Of a DNA stretch of 64,000 nucleotides, positions 1 to 11,685 are shown piece after piece. Under the pieces are notes generated by a model. It saw only the letters and a list, made by a program, of their open reading frames with translations. It ran no database searches and was not told the origin of the DNA. The stretch comes from Cercophora sp. LCS_1 (Eukaryota; Ascomycota; Sordariomycetes; Sordariales; Lasiosphaeriaceae): positions 1 through 64,000 of the forward strand of contig JAPZLL010000004.1 of the NCBI GenBank assembly GCA_036250225.1. The letters are read 5' to 3'. Every line of letters starts with the position of its first letter. Positions within the stretch are counted from its first letter, which is position 1. Made by a program: the position numbers and the translations under genes.

Positions 1-1340
1 AAATCAGGTCACTGAGCGAGGCATGGCAAGAACGAGTGTGAGAAGAAGGTTGAAAGGTGATGAATTTCCAACTATCTGGTGGAAGAAAGCCAGCTATATA
101 TATCTGTATGGGTCGGCCTGTGCTGCGAAGCAGCACTGGCCACCACGGCTGTCGCCGTAACCCTTGATGGTGCCTTACTTGAGACCAGGGTCTTCCTCAC
201 TTCCGCAAAACTAGCAAACGGCGATCCTCCTGTCGTCTCGAAGACTCGATTTAGCCCTCGACTACGCAGTAAAAGGGCTGGGGCGCGGTCAGTCGGTCGG
301 TCGAAAAGCACAACATGCAAGCCTGCGTATCTTAGGCTGGAGATCGCGCTGCCCGCGACAGTCGCTCGAGCCCCCTTTTAGGCGCCGGTCGTTCCGCTGT
401 CCGATCTGTCAAGGTTGAGGCGATGCGACGAGATTTGGCATGATGTTTGGAGTACATCCCGGCTCTCTGCCTTCTCTTCAGGGGCTGACCACTAAGTCAA
501 AACCCTCTTACATCGTAAGCTATATACAGAACTATACCGCACCGCCCATACCGTCCCTTCGAGTCCCCTACCCGCGCTGCACCCTCACCAAATCCTCAAC
601 TAGATGGGACCTGAACTATTGATTTGATCTTCCTATAGCGCCTTGCAAGTCCAAACCAACCAGGTCGATCATCTGGAGCAAGGTGGAAGCTTGTATTTTC
701 AGACAACAAATCCTGCAACTCCGCGAGACCCAAGAGGATTCCAGTTTTCTGGAAATATTTAACTATACGGTACACTTACCTGCAGCCTGGGCGCACTCGG
801 TACTTTCTAATACAAGGGTAGGGGAGGAAAAAAAGGGGAACACGCGAGATGAGTCTACATTGTTCAGAGCCTTGTCTCTGGTATCGTGACTGCGGTCACA
901 ACGGACCCAGTTTCGGGCCGTTTTGGATGCGTCGTAATGATGACGTAGGCCTAATTTTCGAGCATTGCTCTTAGCTTTGATGTTACTTGGGCTGCTCGGG
1001 TTCTAGATCTCTCGTCAAAAGCGACGACAAACATGGCTCTCGATTCCATCAATGCTGGTATATTATGTGCCATCCTAAATCTGGAGCTGGAATATTATGT
1101 ACCATCCCAAAATCTGAGTTGGGATATTATTGTGTACCATCTTAGGACATGTACTGGTATATTCTCGGTATGGGGTAGCTGTTGATGATGAAGTGAGTTG
1201 AGTGGCCTAAAATTAGGATTAGTGGCCTAAGGTGGGCTTATGGCAATTAGGACCCGGAGCTTGAGACCAGTGTTCATAAATATATTTGTGTTTCAATATT
1301 GGCAGGGGCGTGCAGTTTTATTATGCTAAACCGCCCCAGT
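1..1340. other. Left-end stretch without a supported gene
   Basis: Open frames here are short, overlap on both strands and carry no recognisable motif. The stretch contains a TA-rich tract after about 960 and a short tandem repeat (separate entry). A duplicated GTGGCCTAA word lies near 1200-1230. Nothing supports an RNA gene. Confidence 0.6.
1053..1152. repeat. Three-copy degenerate tandem repeat, unit about 33 bp
   Basis: Three consecutive units share the core TATTATGTRCCATCC (a variant in the third copy). Unit 1 is about 1053-1084, unit 2 about 1085-1118 and unit 3 about 1119-1152. Units 1 and 2 are closest; the third has diverged. No coding frame runs through it. It looks like a minisatellite-type relic or a remnant of a mobile element end; the sequence alone cannot decide. 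Confidence 0.6.
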
Positions 1341-1945
1341 TTCTCCTTCTTCCTACAACCTATAGCAAGAAGGATGACAGTCATCCACACAGCAACTCGA
1401 TAACCTCTCTTATCGGAGGTCCCCGCAATTGCGCCGTAACAACCCTGACCAACCGCACCCTATGGCGCCGTACTACTACATCCACTCTACGGCGTACGGC
1501 TCTGGCTACGCCTTCACCGTGTGGATCTTCGACGCGACCGATCAGAGCTACATCAACTTGAACAAGACGGGCGGCAACAAGGGCGGCAGCCCCAGGACGA
1601 CGCAGTACTGGCGCTTTGATCGCTCGACCAAATGCGCCGACAGCTACCAGCTCACAAACTACTACCGCGGGGACAACGTCCGGCTCGGCGTGCGCGAGGG
1701 ACACAGGCCGTACATGTACGAGGCCCCGCCCGACGCCCGCTCCCGCTGGGGGAGGAAACACACCAGCTCCTGGAGGAGGGCAGAATCCCACGCCGGCGCC
1801 AGCTGGCGGCGATGGGAGCGTCGAGGTGGTTGTGAGTGGACGGTTACCGTCTTCAGCGGGATTACAGCCGTGGTCGGCGGGACGGCGCGGAGCAGAGTGG
1901 CAAATATTATCGAGACATTGGTTACGATTGAGATTAAAAGGTTGA
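1340..1945 (+). pseudogene. Frame-broken remnant of an unrecognised protein gene with a Thr-Pro-Ala linker
   Basis: Three pieces read like one protein but sit in different frames. The first (about 1400-1460) reads NCAVTTLTNRTLWRR. The second (about 1460-1715) is rich in Tyr, Thr and Gly, with the words GYAFTVWIFDATDQSYINL and DSYQLTNYYRGDNVRLGV. The third (about 1720-1800) is a low-complexity linker containing PTPAPAGGGNTPAPGGG. The shift goes frame 2, frame 1, frame 2, and no convincing splice sites explain it. No signal peptide or start codon is visible upstream. I do not recognise the family; a secreted protein is only a guess from composition. The alternative is that the open frames are chance, so confidence is low. 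Confidence 0.3.
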
Positions 1946-2646
1946 GGGGAGGAGATTTTAATGTACAAAAACTCCCAGGTTGACAGTCGGAGACTGTATT
2001 ATGGCAAGGTGTCATTTGCCCTCCTTGACGATGAGAGCGGAAACCCCCGGCGTTTCAAGCCAGAACACGCCAATCTCGAAACACATGCTGTATGCAGGGG
2101 AAAGGATCCGTTCGGGGCCATTACTCATGCCGAGCTCAGAATTACGGGAACAATGGTGGCGATGCCCACAGGCAATGTTCTCACGGAGGATCCACGTTCC
2201 ACGCCGTGCCCGGATGGATATGTCTGAGGTTACAGGCTTGATTGGGATGCTGAGACAGAACTACATGATATAGATGGGTTGAAGATGTTGGTGCTGTGAG
2301 ATAAGCGCAAATTAGAAAGCATAGGGGATTGGCGGAAGAAATGCTACATGATGTGGGAAGAAGCAGGTTTTGAAGAAGATCAGTTGTCTAGGTAATTAAA
2401 CCTAGTCTCACTGGTAAGCTCTAACGCCTATTTAATACTCATTTTAGAACCTCTTTTTAGAGTATATACCTAGTTGTATTATAGTAGAGCTTTGATAACG
2501 TTAAAAAGGCCTCTACCATATTTAGAGTGGCTTTAACTGCACCTGAAAAGGCGGACAAAAGTGCATTCAAATTGAAGTTATAAACTGGTGATCTGCATTA
2601 CGTAAAAAACAGCAAGTGAAGCCAAGGTAACGAAGACTAATGAAAG
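1946..2646. other. Gap; AT-rich from about 2390
   Basis: Two short overlapping frames (1961-2273) show no recognisable motif. From about 2390 the sequence turns clearly AT-rich with repeated TTTAGAG words on both strands near 2455-2535. This resembles a decayed repeat, but no terminal repeats were found. Confidence 0.4.
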
Positions 2647-4125
2647 TCACAGCCCAGGAGAGGACCGTTTTGCGCTTCTATTAGCTCCGGGAGGATTTAG
2701 CTCGCTTTCTTCCGGTGGTCCGCTCCTCGCGTGCTTCTTGGTTCCCGGAGTGCCTAGCTCCTCTTCCTGGCTAGGCTTAGAGACAGGCTTGTGAGCTCCG
2801 CTACCATCCCCCTGGAAGCTCGCACCGGGTCTCACCGGCCCGCCTGTGGGAGCTTGAGACGTCGATGCGGTGGCCACATGATCGTAGAGGCCGGGACGCA
2901 TCATATTATCTGATACCCTCTGAAGAGACTCGTCGCTCATGTAGCCCCCGAGCTGCCTAGGTCGCTCTCCGTACCCTCGGTTCTGGCCGCGTATCGGCAT
3001 GTTGTTTGTAGAGACCAGAAGCTGGATGGCGTCGTTGCCCGTCGCGAAGTTGTCAATGATGCCGAAAGTTCCACCGTTCAAGTGGCTGCTTGCCTGGGAG
3101 GCAATCTGCCAGCATTTCCGAAGCGATTCCCACTCTGCTTGCAGTTGGGAAGGCGTCGCCGAGTCCTCCTCGCCCGACGTGGCCGGCTTTGACTCTTTCA
3201 CCATTTTGTCGATCAAAACACTCATATTCTTTTCTAGCACTGCCGTCATGCTGCTGAGAGTGTCCTTGCACCCTTGTATGCCATCGCCCACGGTTCGTAC
3301 CGGATCAATGAGTCCAGCCGGGTCGCTATCCCCCCGCGTAGACGGAAGCCTGATCTCGTCAAGTTGGCCAGACGCTCGGGCGCAGATCAACAGACATTTC
3401 TGCGTGCTTGTTCGTTCCTCCTTGATTTGCCGGAGCTCAGTTGCACCCTCGCCAGAATCCTTCACGGTGCGTTCAAATATCGAGTCGAGTTTAGCATCAA
3501 TTGCTGCAAGGCGATCTTCAAATGTCACAACGGCGACTTCAACCATATTTCGGTGCTCCTCGAATTTCTGGGCACTGACAGAGGAGGTACGGCTAAACAA
3601 AAATAAAAATAAAAAAAGTCAGTACATGCCAATCGTCCCCATCCCCCCCCCGCACCTAGGGCGCATGATAGGAGCGGGATAAGACATCAAGCGAAGGGAG
3701 CAGGCCTACAGAGTTGCATCGGTGAGAGTGATAATGATGGTGGATTTGTATCCGGCCAGCATCCGCCGAAAGCCGTCCACATCGTCACCCAAGTACTTCA
3801 GGTTCCCCCAGCCCCTGAAGTTTGCCCGTATGGAACCGGATTGTGACACGCATCCAAGAAGTTTCTCCTCGAACTCGCGACATGCATTTCCACATCGCTG
3901 TAGCGGGATGTTGAGCGCAGAGAGGTCGGCATTTACCGTGCCATCGAGCGTCTTGGTGAGCGAGGTGAGAGCGCCCTGTAAGGCCTCCAGTTCCTTGATA
4001 AGGTCGAGGACCGTCTCGGAATGATGCTTAAAACTTCGGACCGTTTGATAGAGCTTGTTGCTAGACTTTAGGGCAAAAGTAGCCAGCGCTACTAACCCCG
4101 AAGCCAGGCCAATAACTTCAGCCAT
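2647..4125 (-). CDS. Fungal helical N-terminal domain protein (PigL_N/STAND N-terminal type)
   Basis: Two exons, 4125-3710 and 3592-2647, are joined across a 117-bp intron (GTAGGC donor, TTTAG acceptor) and give 453 residues. Residues 1 to about 190 match the helical domain known as the azaphilone pigment cluster protein L N-terminal domain. It opens MAEVIGLASGLVALATFALK, then has a helix pair around NIPLQRCGNACREFEE, the segment GDDVDGFRRMLAGYKSTI, and after the junction TSSVSAQKFEEHRNM and a coiled-coil-like stretch. This domain is typical of the N terminus of fungal NLR (STAND) proteins, where it acts as signalling or adaptor part; here no NACHT or repeat region follows. The last about 80 residues are disordered and basic (KKHARSG, NRSAKRSS), compatible with a nuclear signal. 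Start ATG at 4125 is chosen because it begins the conserved domain. A stand-alone adaptor for neighbouring NLR/HET genes is an inference. Confidence 0.75.
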
Positions 4126-4542
4126 GATGCGGATTGGTGATGAGAGGTGAGCGGCCAAGGATGAAAAATAATGAAGGGAAATCATCATGGTTGATATCGG
4201 ATGAGAAGCTGCTGCTGATAAGATGCGGGCACCAATCATACACCTGGTGTAACCGCCTCCTCCAGTCACGGGGCATCGAGCTACTGCGGGGGTCCCGTCA
4301 ACTCGGAAATCCAGTGAGACTTGTTGAAAGGTTCGCCATACTAAATTGGGTTAGCGATCTTCTCCTGTACAAAATATTCGCTTTGCCGATGAATTTCAGC
4401 CACTGCAGGGGGACTGCCTTGTTTTTGGTCACGCATTGCGTCGTCAAACACACTGTTTTTCGTGGAAAGCTGATGAATTGAACACAACTTGACCCATTTG
4501 AATCTTGCTCTGCATTTGAATGTATCACCAACTGTTATCGCT

Positions 4543-4960
4543 ATGACGCCCCATCACAAAACACCCAAAAAGGCCAGGGTTCAAGGCGCTTATTCCTTTG
4601 CTTTGGACCAGCAACACCGTTACGGAACCACCTTTTTCAAGGCGGATATCTTTCGTTTAGTTGGCGTAAGTAACTGCCGTGGCTACGCCATCTTACGGGA
4701 CTGCCCTCGGACGTTCAATAACAATCCTTTTGTTGATGAAATACGTGGCCGTAAGAAGTTGTTGACAGAAGAGGATATCGATAAGATGGAGAAGGTGATC
4801 TGGGAGTATGGTATTGAGGGCTGGATATTTTCTTATCAAGGGCTTCTTATAGAGGCTGGTGTTAATAAGGAGGTGTCAATTCGAACCGTCTAAAGGGCCT
4901 TGGGTCAAAGAGACTAGTGCCGTTATATAGTTTGCATCCGCTTCGAGCTCTAGTTAATCA
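4543..4960 (+). pseudogene. Tc1/mariner-like transposase, N-terminal relic
   Basis: An open frame from ATG 4543 to the stop at 4893 (116 residues) resembles the N-terminal helix-turn-helix part of fungal Tc1/mariner-like transposases: MTPHHKTPKKARVQGAYSF, then FFKADIFRLVGVSNCRGYAI, GRKKLLTEEDIDKMEKVIW and a second helix set ending EVSIRTV. Reading continues in the same frame beyond the TAA as RALGQRD, then a TAG, then CRYIVCIR. In the intact family I expect Gln at the first stop, so CAA has become TAA. The catalytic DDE part is not recognisable downstream. Together with the AT-rich flank this is a dead element, probably mutated by RIP. Family assignment is from memory of the motif and was not searched. 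Confidence 0.65.
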
Positions 4961-5740
4961 CTAAAGGCAGATGCCAGGTTCTCCAGCTCATCCATAAATA
5001 AATCCATTGCAACTAAGGTGGTTAGATATTAGCTAAAATACCTAAAATAGAATGGTTTAGTTGGTTTAATTGGGTGTGGTATCAGGTTTTAAAAAATAGT
5101 GGGATTAATAGTTTTATAGCACAGGTCAAACTTTATTAATAGCAACCCACAAACCCAAAGGCTGTTTTATAATGGTCCGACGTATCTCCGCATCAACCAC
5201 CATACAAACAATAGTACAGAAACTGTTCTTTACACTGGGACCTGTATAGGCCTGGCAGCCCCTGTTAATAGAAGCCCTCAAGGGGATAGAGACCTAGAGC
5301 CCCTGCGGAAGGAAGCCACTATAAGCACAGAGGCTTATGCCAACGGAGGCCAGTACAAATTACCTAATTACAACTATAATATAAATACTATTATTGTGCC
5401 TATAATGGGTGAGGGACCCTTTTAGTTCTTTATATTAGGAATAAATTATTTAATCAAAATCTATAATTTAGAACTTCTAGATCTACAACCTGCGTAATAG
5501 TGTAATTGCCCCTCAAGAGTTGTGCTAGCTTTTATTTAGTCATCTTGCCCCCTAACGCCTTTGACCGTCCTAGTCTATGTTCTGTCTTCATCAAGATCAA
5601 CCTGTGTCCCTGAAGCAGGCCGTAACACGACCATGCTCTCGCGTTACACTTATATAACCTAGGTCCTCTGGGGACCGAAGTTCTCTGTTATTCTGAATGA
5701 TAACTTGTAGGCGCTCACTAGCGTAACCTTCGTAGCCATT
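4961..5740. repeat. AT-rich degenerate block next to the transposase relic
   Basis: The stretch is rich in TA dinucleotides and has no open frame of note (stops in all frames around 5000-5150 and 5380-5480). Less altered patches, such as 5230-5340, keep normal base composition. The pattern suits a transposable element, or several, altered by repeat-induced point mutation. Terminal inverted repeats were not identified. Confidence 0.45.
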
Positions 5741-6325
5741 GTGGTTGTTGTTGATACCGTTGGTTCACTGAGTCCACCGCCACTACAAGCATCAGACCCA
5801 ATCAACAGCTACCTAGGGCCACTGGAGGAGTTTGCACGATCAGCGTGTCATGGCTATGGAAGCCTTGATAAGCTGACCGATGCCATCCATCGGCTCCCAT
5901 TTCCAGACACGGAGGTTTCCCTGTTCAGAAAGACTGGCAGATACAACAGAAGGCTGGGCGAAGAAGCCGCCCGTTATTTTCGTGAACTGCGCGGCCAAGC
6001 AGAAGCTGTGGATGTTGTAATCCCGCGTGTCTCGATTCATGCGTCAGGCATCACAACCAACATTGGCAGACAGCTCTTTTCAACAGACCAAGGCAAGTTC
6101 GGCATCGGCCCATCAGACCTAAGGCCAGGCGATCTCATCTGTGTCTTCCGCGGCTGCGAAGTCCCCTTCATTGTCCGCACAACCAACAACACAACCGAAA
6201 CGGGCAAGTGGCTCTGGAAGAAACAGGTCCTGCACTGCACTCTTGTCGGCGAAGCCTACATCCATGGCATCATGGACGGCGAAGCCCTCGACTCTGGAAC
6301 CAAGACCGAGTTCCATATTCGTTGA
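5741..6325 (+). pseudogene. Orphan C-terminal segment of a HET-type protein
   Basis: The open stretch encodes about 194 residues that match the C-terminal region common to fungal HET-domain proteins: VVVDTVGSLSPPP, later GRQLFSTDQGKFGIGPSD, RPGDLICVFRGCEVPFIVR and LVGEAYIHGIMDGEALD near the end. The HET domain itself (SYVWG and WIDxxCINQ motifs) is absent upstream. There is no ATG before the conserved part (the frame opens at a GTG), so this is not a complete gene. The mobile-element relic and AT-rich block end directly upstream, which suggests that insertion or deletion removed the 5' two thirds. Remaining codons are free of stops, so the loss may be recent, or a chance open frame has survived. 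Confidence 0.7.
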
Positions 6326-7019
6326 CTCCCCACAAGAGAGCTCTTTCGTGTTTTACCAGGACCTAATTTTATTTCTGGGATGCCGCTCCCCTGGATAAAT
6401 CGCCATTTGATTCCAAAACGCCAAGCTTCATCACTTGTCAGTGGCAGTATACAATGCTAAGGAATCTAGATGGTAATGACATTATTTTGATTCTGTGCGT
6501 TTTTCGAATTGTTTAGTAAACGAAACTGCGATCACACTATCCATCTTTGAACCAGGCAGTATATTCGAGGACCCAGCTCCGCTAGCACAAAGCCGAGTGG
6601 TTTCTAATACAAGGGTAAAATCCAATTATAATCTAGATTCCAAACAGCAATGCAGTAATCGAGTATATACAGGGAAGTTCTCAAGCATTGAAAATCGGAG
6701 ATAGGTAAAGCAAACAAAGGGGTAGAGCCGAGAAAGGAGAAAGGAGAAAGGAAATGGAAAAGAAAAAGACACACAGTAAAATATAAATAGTTGAAGAAGT
6801 AATTAGAAGGAGAAAGGAAAAAAAATTAAAAAGACTCTAAATAACCCCAAAACGGCAAGTATACAATCTCGTCAATATCGTTAAAACCCCTCAACATCCA
6901 TCCCTCCATCCTCTCTTTCGCATACGCAAGGTGGGCATCTTATTCACCAATGTCAATAAGCCACCTAGCAGCTCCCAGTCCCCACCAAGGAAGTTTTGAT
7001 AACTGTAGACCAAGAGCTA
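6326..7019. other. Gap with purine-rich tract
   Basis: No supported gene. From about 6715 to 6840 the + strand is strongly purine-rich with repeated GGAGAAAGGA-type words. A 17-bp word TTTCTAATACAAGGGTA at about 6601 also occurs at about 804, hinting at a dispersed repeat. Confidence 0.5.
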
Positions 7020-8386
7020 TCAAAACAAGTTCGCGACAAAACCGTATTCCAGCTTACGCCCCCCCACATACACAGCTTTGACTTCATATCCCCCTTGCAG
7101 ATTCAGCGCAGCCGCTATCCCATGCTCGTTTCTCGTTGCCGTTTTTGGACTCCCTGCGATCGCGCGCCACAACCAGGATCTCTTGGCCTTCCCAGCATCT
7201 ATCAACTTGAGAATTCTTTCCTGATTCGGCGATCCAATGTGCGCAACAAGATCTTCCAAAGAAATTGAGAATTTGTCCTTATTTGACTCGCCCGAATCCC
7301 CACTGGACGATTCCACGTCAAAGGAAACGTTGCTGTCCGCCCCATGACGCAGGAACGCCTCGATTAGTAGGAAAACCTTCTCGTTTGGGTCTAACTTGTG
7401 CCATAGGCTTTCCTTGTTAGTTCTGGAGGCGGCAACAAGCGCAAAGGCGGCCCACATGGTGGTGACACTACTCGTCCCAGCATGATCGCCATGCTTGACG
7501 AATCGATGAAAATTGAGCTTGATTGGGATTTCGCCACTCGGGGACACGCCCGCTGCGAGAAGCCGTAAAGGGAGCGAGCCCTCCAGGTCAAGCGAGTCGC
7601 GATCCGGGAACTGAATGGAGGTTTTGGAGAGAAGGCTGGGCCCATGACAAGCGAGCAGGTTGGGGTCAGCCAGCAGACGATCCATCACATAGTCATTGTA
7701 GCTGCCATCGGCTCTAAAAGCCAAAAAATGGAGAAATGAAATGTCATCGCCAGTTAAGGAGATCTCGCCCCCGAGCTGTGACCAGCTCCGACCTTGGCTC
7801 CAGGCAGCAATACCTGGATGCTCTCGTCCGGAGATCTCATGGTACGTATACGGGGTCCGTCGGTGGTGATTGAGGACTTTGTCCCACTCGTCAAGGGCCC
7901 GTGGCCCGCCACAGATGTTGTATTCATCTGACAGGAGAGAATAGAAACAGCCGACCAGTGCAGTTTGGCTAAGGCCTTGTGGTTGGAAGTAGCACGGCAT
8001 TGTCCGCGCAAATTTGAATAAAGCTAACTGGAGTCGAAACAGTCGGGGTGCCCTCGGGAACCCCGTGAAGCCTTCACCTCGACGAGCCCTTTAGTGAGGT
8101 TGGCCAGCTGGCTGCGAACAGTATTCTGACGCGAGATGACCTCCTCGTCCGAATAGGGGTGGGCATGTCTGTTGTAGGGAAAACCCGGATCGGTCAGGTC
8201 GTCGAGCCACGAGTACATCAAGGCATTCATCTCATCACTGGATGTGGCGAGCAGGAATACCATGTCAGACCGGTCACGGTCGCTTAGGTCGATGTCGTTG
8301 AACAGTTGTTCGAAGAACGGCTTTAGTCCGCGCGGGATCTTGTCGAGCTTTGCCTTCAGTACGGCTAAATTGGGAGCGACTATCAT
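7020..8386 (-). pseudogene. C-terminal half of an NLR (NACHT)-type protein, frame broken
   Basis: The upstream piece (8386-8024) carries the segment that follows the NACHT domain in many fungal NLRs (DUF7791-like): KLDKIPRGLKPFFEQLFNDI, MYSWLDDL, then YSDEEVISRQNTVRSQLAN and KGLVEVKASR before a stop. The downstream piece (from about 8020 to 7020) continues in another frame with 326 residues of the usual uncharacterised tail (SLLSDEYN, LLIEAFLRHGADSNV, SLEDLVAHIG). Between them the third frame shows the expected V-x-F-I-type strand, so at least one frame change lies near 8010-8060. The NACHT P-loop part and any effector domain are missing upstream, where an FSH1 gene now begins about 230 bp away. 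A splice that would join the two frames exists on paper but removes conserved residues, so I read this as a pseudogene. Confidence 0.65.
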
Positions 8387-8619
8387 GTTCAGTTCCTATG
8401 AAGCAGTTCGGTCTATTCAGTTTTGGTTGATAGGGTGGCACTCTTGGCCAAACACTAATTGAGGTTGCAGCTTCTCTGGCGGTGAAGTTTGGTCGTTTCA
8501 GTGTTCCTTGAAAATATGGTCCAGAACGCATTTGTAAGCCCTGAAAGTCTCGCCGACACCACCATTCGCCTTCCCTTCCATTGGACCCAAAAACGACCTC
8601 CACACTCACGAACAACCCG

Positions 8620-9420
8620 CTACAAAACCCCTGTCTCCTTGGCCATCTCCAAAACCCCATCTACAATCAGCTGCACATCACTCGACTTAAACGGCAACCG
8701 ATGCCCGCCATCCCACCTCACCAACCGCGTCGTCCCCTCCTTGCAATACAACTCCAACATCCTCTTATGCCTAAACACCCCCGGGTCTTGCAACCCATGC
8801 ACATGCAGCGTTGGCAACTCAATCACATGCTCCCCCTCTGGCCTCTCTGGAAAATCCTGAAACCGCATTCCAACCGTCTCCGCCGTGTCCACATGCTTCG
8901 GCGCGACCAAATTCCCTTTCGGATCTAACAACGTCACTGGCGCGCTCCCCGCCATAAACACGCCAAACCGGAACCGTACATCCATCCCCATCGGTTTCGG
9001 CAGTGGTCGCGGATCCAACCACCCCGTTAACCACAGCAACGAGGCAGCCATTTTCGCGCCTTGGGAAAATCCAAGAACACCGACCCATTCGCCCGTGCCG
9101 CCTAGTTCGTCGTCGGCGTCCATCGCGTCGCGGCATTGTTTGAGCACAGCGCGCGAGGCGTCAGTGGCTGTGACGGGGTCGTGGGTGTCCTCGTAGCGGA
9201 GCCAGCGGTAGAAGGGCCCGTACGAGGCGCCGTAGACGGAGGTGATGGCTGCGTGGGGTGGGCATGGGTAGGGGGCGTCGGCGAAGACGAGGCGGAAGTG
9301 CGGAGACAAGAGTGTGATGAGGGTGCGGCATTGGAGGCGGAAGATGGTGGCGTTTACGCCGCCGCCGTGGAGGCAGAGGATGCGGGGGTGAGGGAGCGTC
9401 GGGTCTGCTCCTTTTGTCAT
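8620..9420 (-). CDS. FSH1/LovG-type serine hydrolase
   Basis: A single exon of 266 residues with the alpha/beta-hydrolase layout of the FSH1 family (PF03959). It has a first strand with oxyanion-type turn RILCLHGGGVNATIFRLQ near residue 13, the nucleophile elbow GVLGFSQGAKMA near residue 115 (Ser of GFSQG), an acid residue in HVHGLQDPGVFRH near 215, and the catalytic His in WDGGHRLPF near 242. Family members are small cytosolic esterases or thioesterases; relatives in fungi release polyketides (LovG, CtnB) or have unknown substrates. No polyketide synthase lies nearby, so the substrate cannot be inferred. The ATG at 9420 opens directly before the first strand. Length is normal for the family. 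Confidence 0.85.
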   Translation of the reverse strand: MTKGADPTLPHPRILCLHGGGVNATIFRLQCRTLITLLSPHFRLVFADAPYPCPPHAAITSVYGASYGPFYRWLRYEDTHDPVTATDASRAVLKQCRDAMDADDELGGTGEWVGVLGFSQGAKMAASLLWLTGWLDPRPLPKPMGMDVRFRFGVFMAGSAPVTLLDPKGNLVAPKHVDTAETVGMRFQDFPERPEGEHVIELPTLHVHGLQDPGVFRHKRMLELYCKEGTTRLVRWDGGHRLPFKSSDVQLIVDGVLEMAKETGVL

Positions 9421-9599
9421 GGTGGGATTTCGGAGGGTTGCAGTCTTGGACTTTTGTGAGGATTTGGAGTCGAGTTTGAGACGCAGGTGATAATATCAAT
9501 GATGTGAGAGTTGCAGTTGTGTTTGGAAAGGTAAAGATGGGTGTGATGAGTTTAGGTGATGAGTGTAAGTGTTGGAGATGGGGGTGCTTGAGCGTTGAG

Positions 9600-9890
9600 A
9601 TCTCGGGAACCGTTGAAAACAACGGGTTGACTTTTTGTTTTGATGGTTGACCGTTTATTTTGATCAAAGAAACGTTTTTGTTTTGGTCGAAAACTAGGTT
9701 CGTCGCACGCCGATCCCGCGCCGTTGGGCGCGCGGGCGGGGTTCTAATACCCACCCGGAGGATCCGGTAAGCGCCGGTGCGGACTCGTGCCAAGTCCGGG
9801 CCCACACCACGGACGACCGGTGGGTAACTCCGGGGGTCCCACTTTTTCATTGTTTACCTGCCCCTGAGGGTTGACGTCACAACCAGCTCA
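9600..9890. other. Unexplained GC-rich block flanked by TTTTG-rich DNA
   Basis: Between a T/G-rich stretch (9620-9690, repeated GTTGAC and GTTTTG words) and about 9850 the sequence becomes abruptly GC-rich (GCCGTTGGGCGCGCGGGCGG near 9721). It is open on the minus strand over its length but without a recognised motif. I considered a 5S rRNA or tRNA and found no fit. A small mobile element or a repeated promoter segment is possible. Confidence 0.3.
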
Positions 9891-10166
9891 GAGAATGGAT
9901 GCAAGAATCCAAACTACCGCGCCTGCAAAAAAGAAAACTAGCCTTCACAATGTTCTGCCAACCGGTGCATTTCTCGTGATGGAGGGTCGCAGAGAAATTC
10001 ATGCAGACGCTCAGCCGCTCCGAGCGGGAAAATTACCAAGCGGCTCACCGATAAGATCGGGAAACGGTTGCGCCGTTTTACCACTTTAAGACAAGCCCGG
10101 TGACCGCTCTTCTGACCGGTTCAAAGCCGTCCCGTTGTGCCAGAGTCATCATATCAGCAGAACAAA

Positions 10167-10634
10167 ATGACCGAAAACCCAAAATCGACGCCTGATTTCA
10201 CCCTGCGCCCTGCAACAAAGGATGACGAGCAGATGTGCTATGAGATTCACCGCACCGCGATGCATGATGTTGTTGACCAGGTTTTTGGATGGGACGAAGA
10301 TTTTCAGCGAGCTATGTGGGCTCGTGAATGGGTTCCAGAAGAGTTCCGAATCATTCTCATTGACGGGAAGGATGTCGGGTCTATCGATGTTGTAGAAGAT
10401 GCCAAGAGCATCCGCTTGACCGGGTTCGAGCTGCGTCCAGAGTTTCAAGGGCTGGGCATTGGGACAAGGATTCTTCGCATTTTGCAGAGCCAGGCGGCTG
10501 GGAGAGGTGTTCCTCTGCTCTTGGGTGTCTTTATTGTTAACAGCCGTGCAAAGGCACTTTATGAACGGATGGGGTTTGAGGAAATTGGGAGATCTGAAAT
10601 CAAGATTGATATGCGCTGGGATCCGGAGATGTAA
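10167..10634 (+). CDS. GNAT-family N-acetyltransferase
   Basis: A 155-residue single-exon protein of normal length for a one-domain GNAT. It begins with a beta strand and helix (FTLRPATKDDEQMCYEIHR), has a long central strand IILIDGKDVGSIDVV, and the acetyl-CoA binding motif A around residues 95-110 (LRPEFQGLGIGTRILRIL, matching the Q/R-x-x-G-x-G/A signature). It ends with the typical helix-strand ALYERMGFEEIG. The substrate cannot be told: the family acetylates amines, small antibiotics or protein N termini. The frame extends upstream without ATG, so the ATG at 10167 is used. No intron is needed. Confidence 0.85.
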   Translation: MTENPKSTPDFTLRPATKDDEQMCYEIHRTAMHDVVDQVFGWDEDFQRAMWAREWVPEEFRIILIDGKDVGSIDVVEDAKSIRLTGFELRPEFQGLGIGTRILRILQSQAAGRGVPLLLGVFIVNSRAKALYERMGFEEIGRSEIKIDMRWDPEM

Positions 10635-11685
10635 CGGCAGGAATGATGGTCCGAGAGAAGGTTTCAACTCTTCTTGGTCAGGTCAGAGGAACAAGAACTG
10701 GAAAACCGAGTATTCTTTTCTTCTGTCGGACATGGACTTATCGGCGGAAAAGCGCAAATACAAGGTGCCAAGAAACTTGCGAGCCAACCTCCCTTCCTTT
10801 TTGGCAAATCCCAATCATTCCGCATCGTCCCGCAAGCGCCCGAATGTTATGCATCCCTTCTCGATGTCACGGATCGGAGGTTGAATTGTGCCCTCACTCA
10901 TATCTGAAACGGTGGTTCTAACGCCTTCTTCAATGGAAATGCCCCGTGGGGTGTGGTTAGGAGCTGCTATTCTTGCGATACCGACTTATTGCCTCAGTAT
11001 TGCGAGATGGTCTGTTGCTGGAGGAGAGGGCAAGATATTTTGGATATTCACCACTTGGAAGGATCTAAGAGCGGGAGTCAACAGGAACGAGCCAATCTGG
11101 CAAGCCCATACGTCGGACAATGGCGAGGAGAAGCCCCTTGACTGCGAGTCCTGAAAAGCTCGCCCGGTACGGCAAAGAGAACTCGTGCTGTCTTGACTGT
11201 TTACAGTCACCAGGAGATTTCTCGAGACCAGGAAAATGTACATGGAAAGAATATGTATAAGCCGGCTATTGCCAAGGGTATCTTGCTAAGGGCATTAAAA
11301 TATATAGCAACAAGTGCCTCTGATTAAGTTATCTACACCATATATATTTACAACGCTGAAATTCATGCCGTTAAACCTCAAGCAAAACTCTCATAAAGTA
11401 TATGAAGAGACAGGTGATACTTCTGACACCCCTCATTTCGCTCCATCCCACACCTGTAGCTGTGAGTACTTGCCTATATCTGAGGCCCTAGGGCTCTTCT
11501 TCAAAGGCCTCAGCGCCCTTTTGAACATGTTGCGGTGGAGCCAGACCACTAGTCGGCTGCTACCCTTCCAGTAAGGAGTGTAATATAGATTGATGCGTCT
11601 AAAAAAAAAACGCGAGGTCTGTTGTACTGCAAAGAAGGCATCTCTAAGTCCTAAAAGTTTTGTTTCGTTTTTTTTCCCCAGGTTT
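10635..11685. other. Gap without a supported gene
   Basis: Several short frames overlap here on the + strand, but none shows motif, splice support or codon pattern. The 11240-11600 part is AT-rich. Confidence 0.5.
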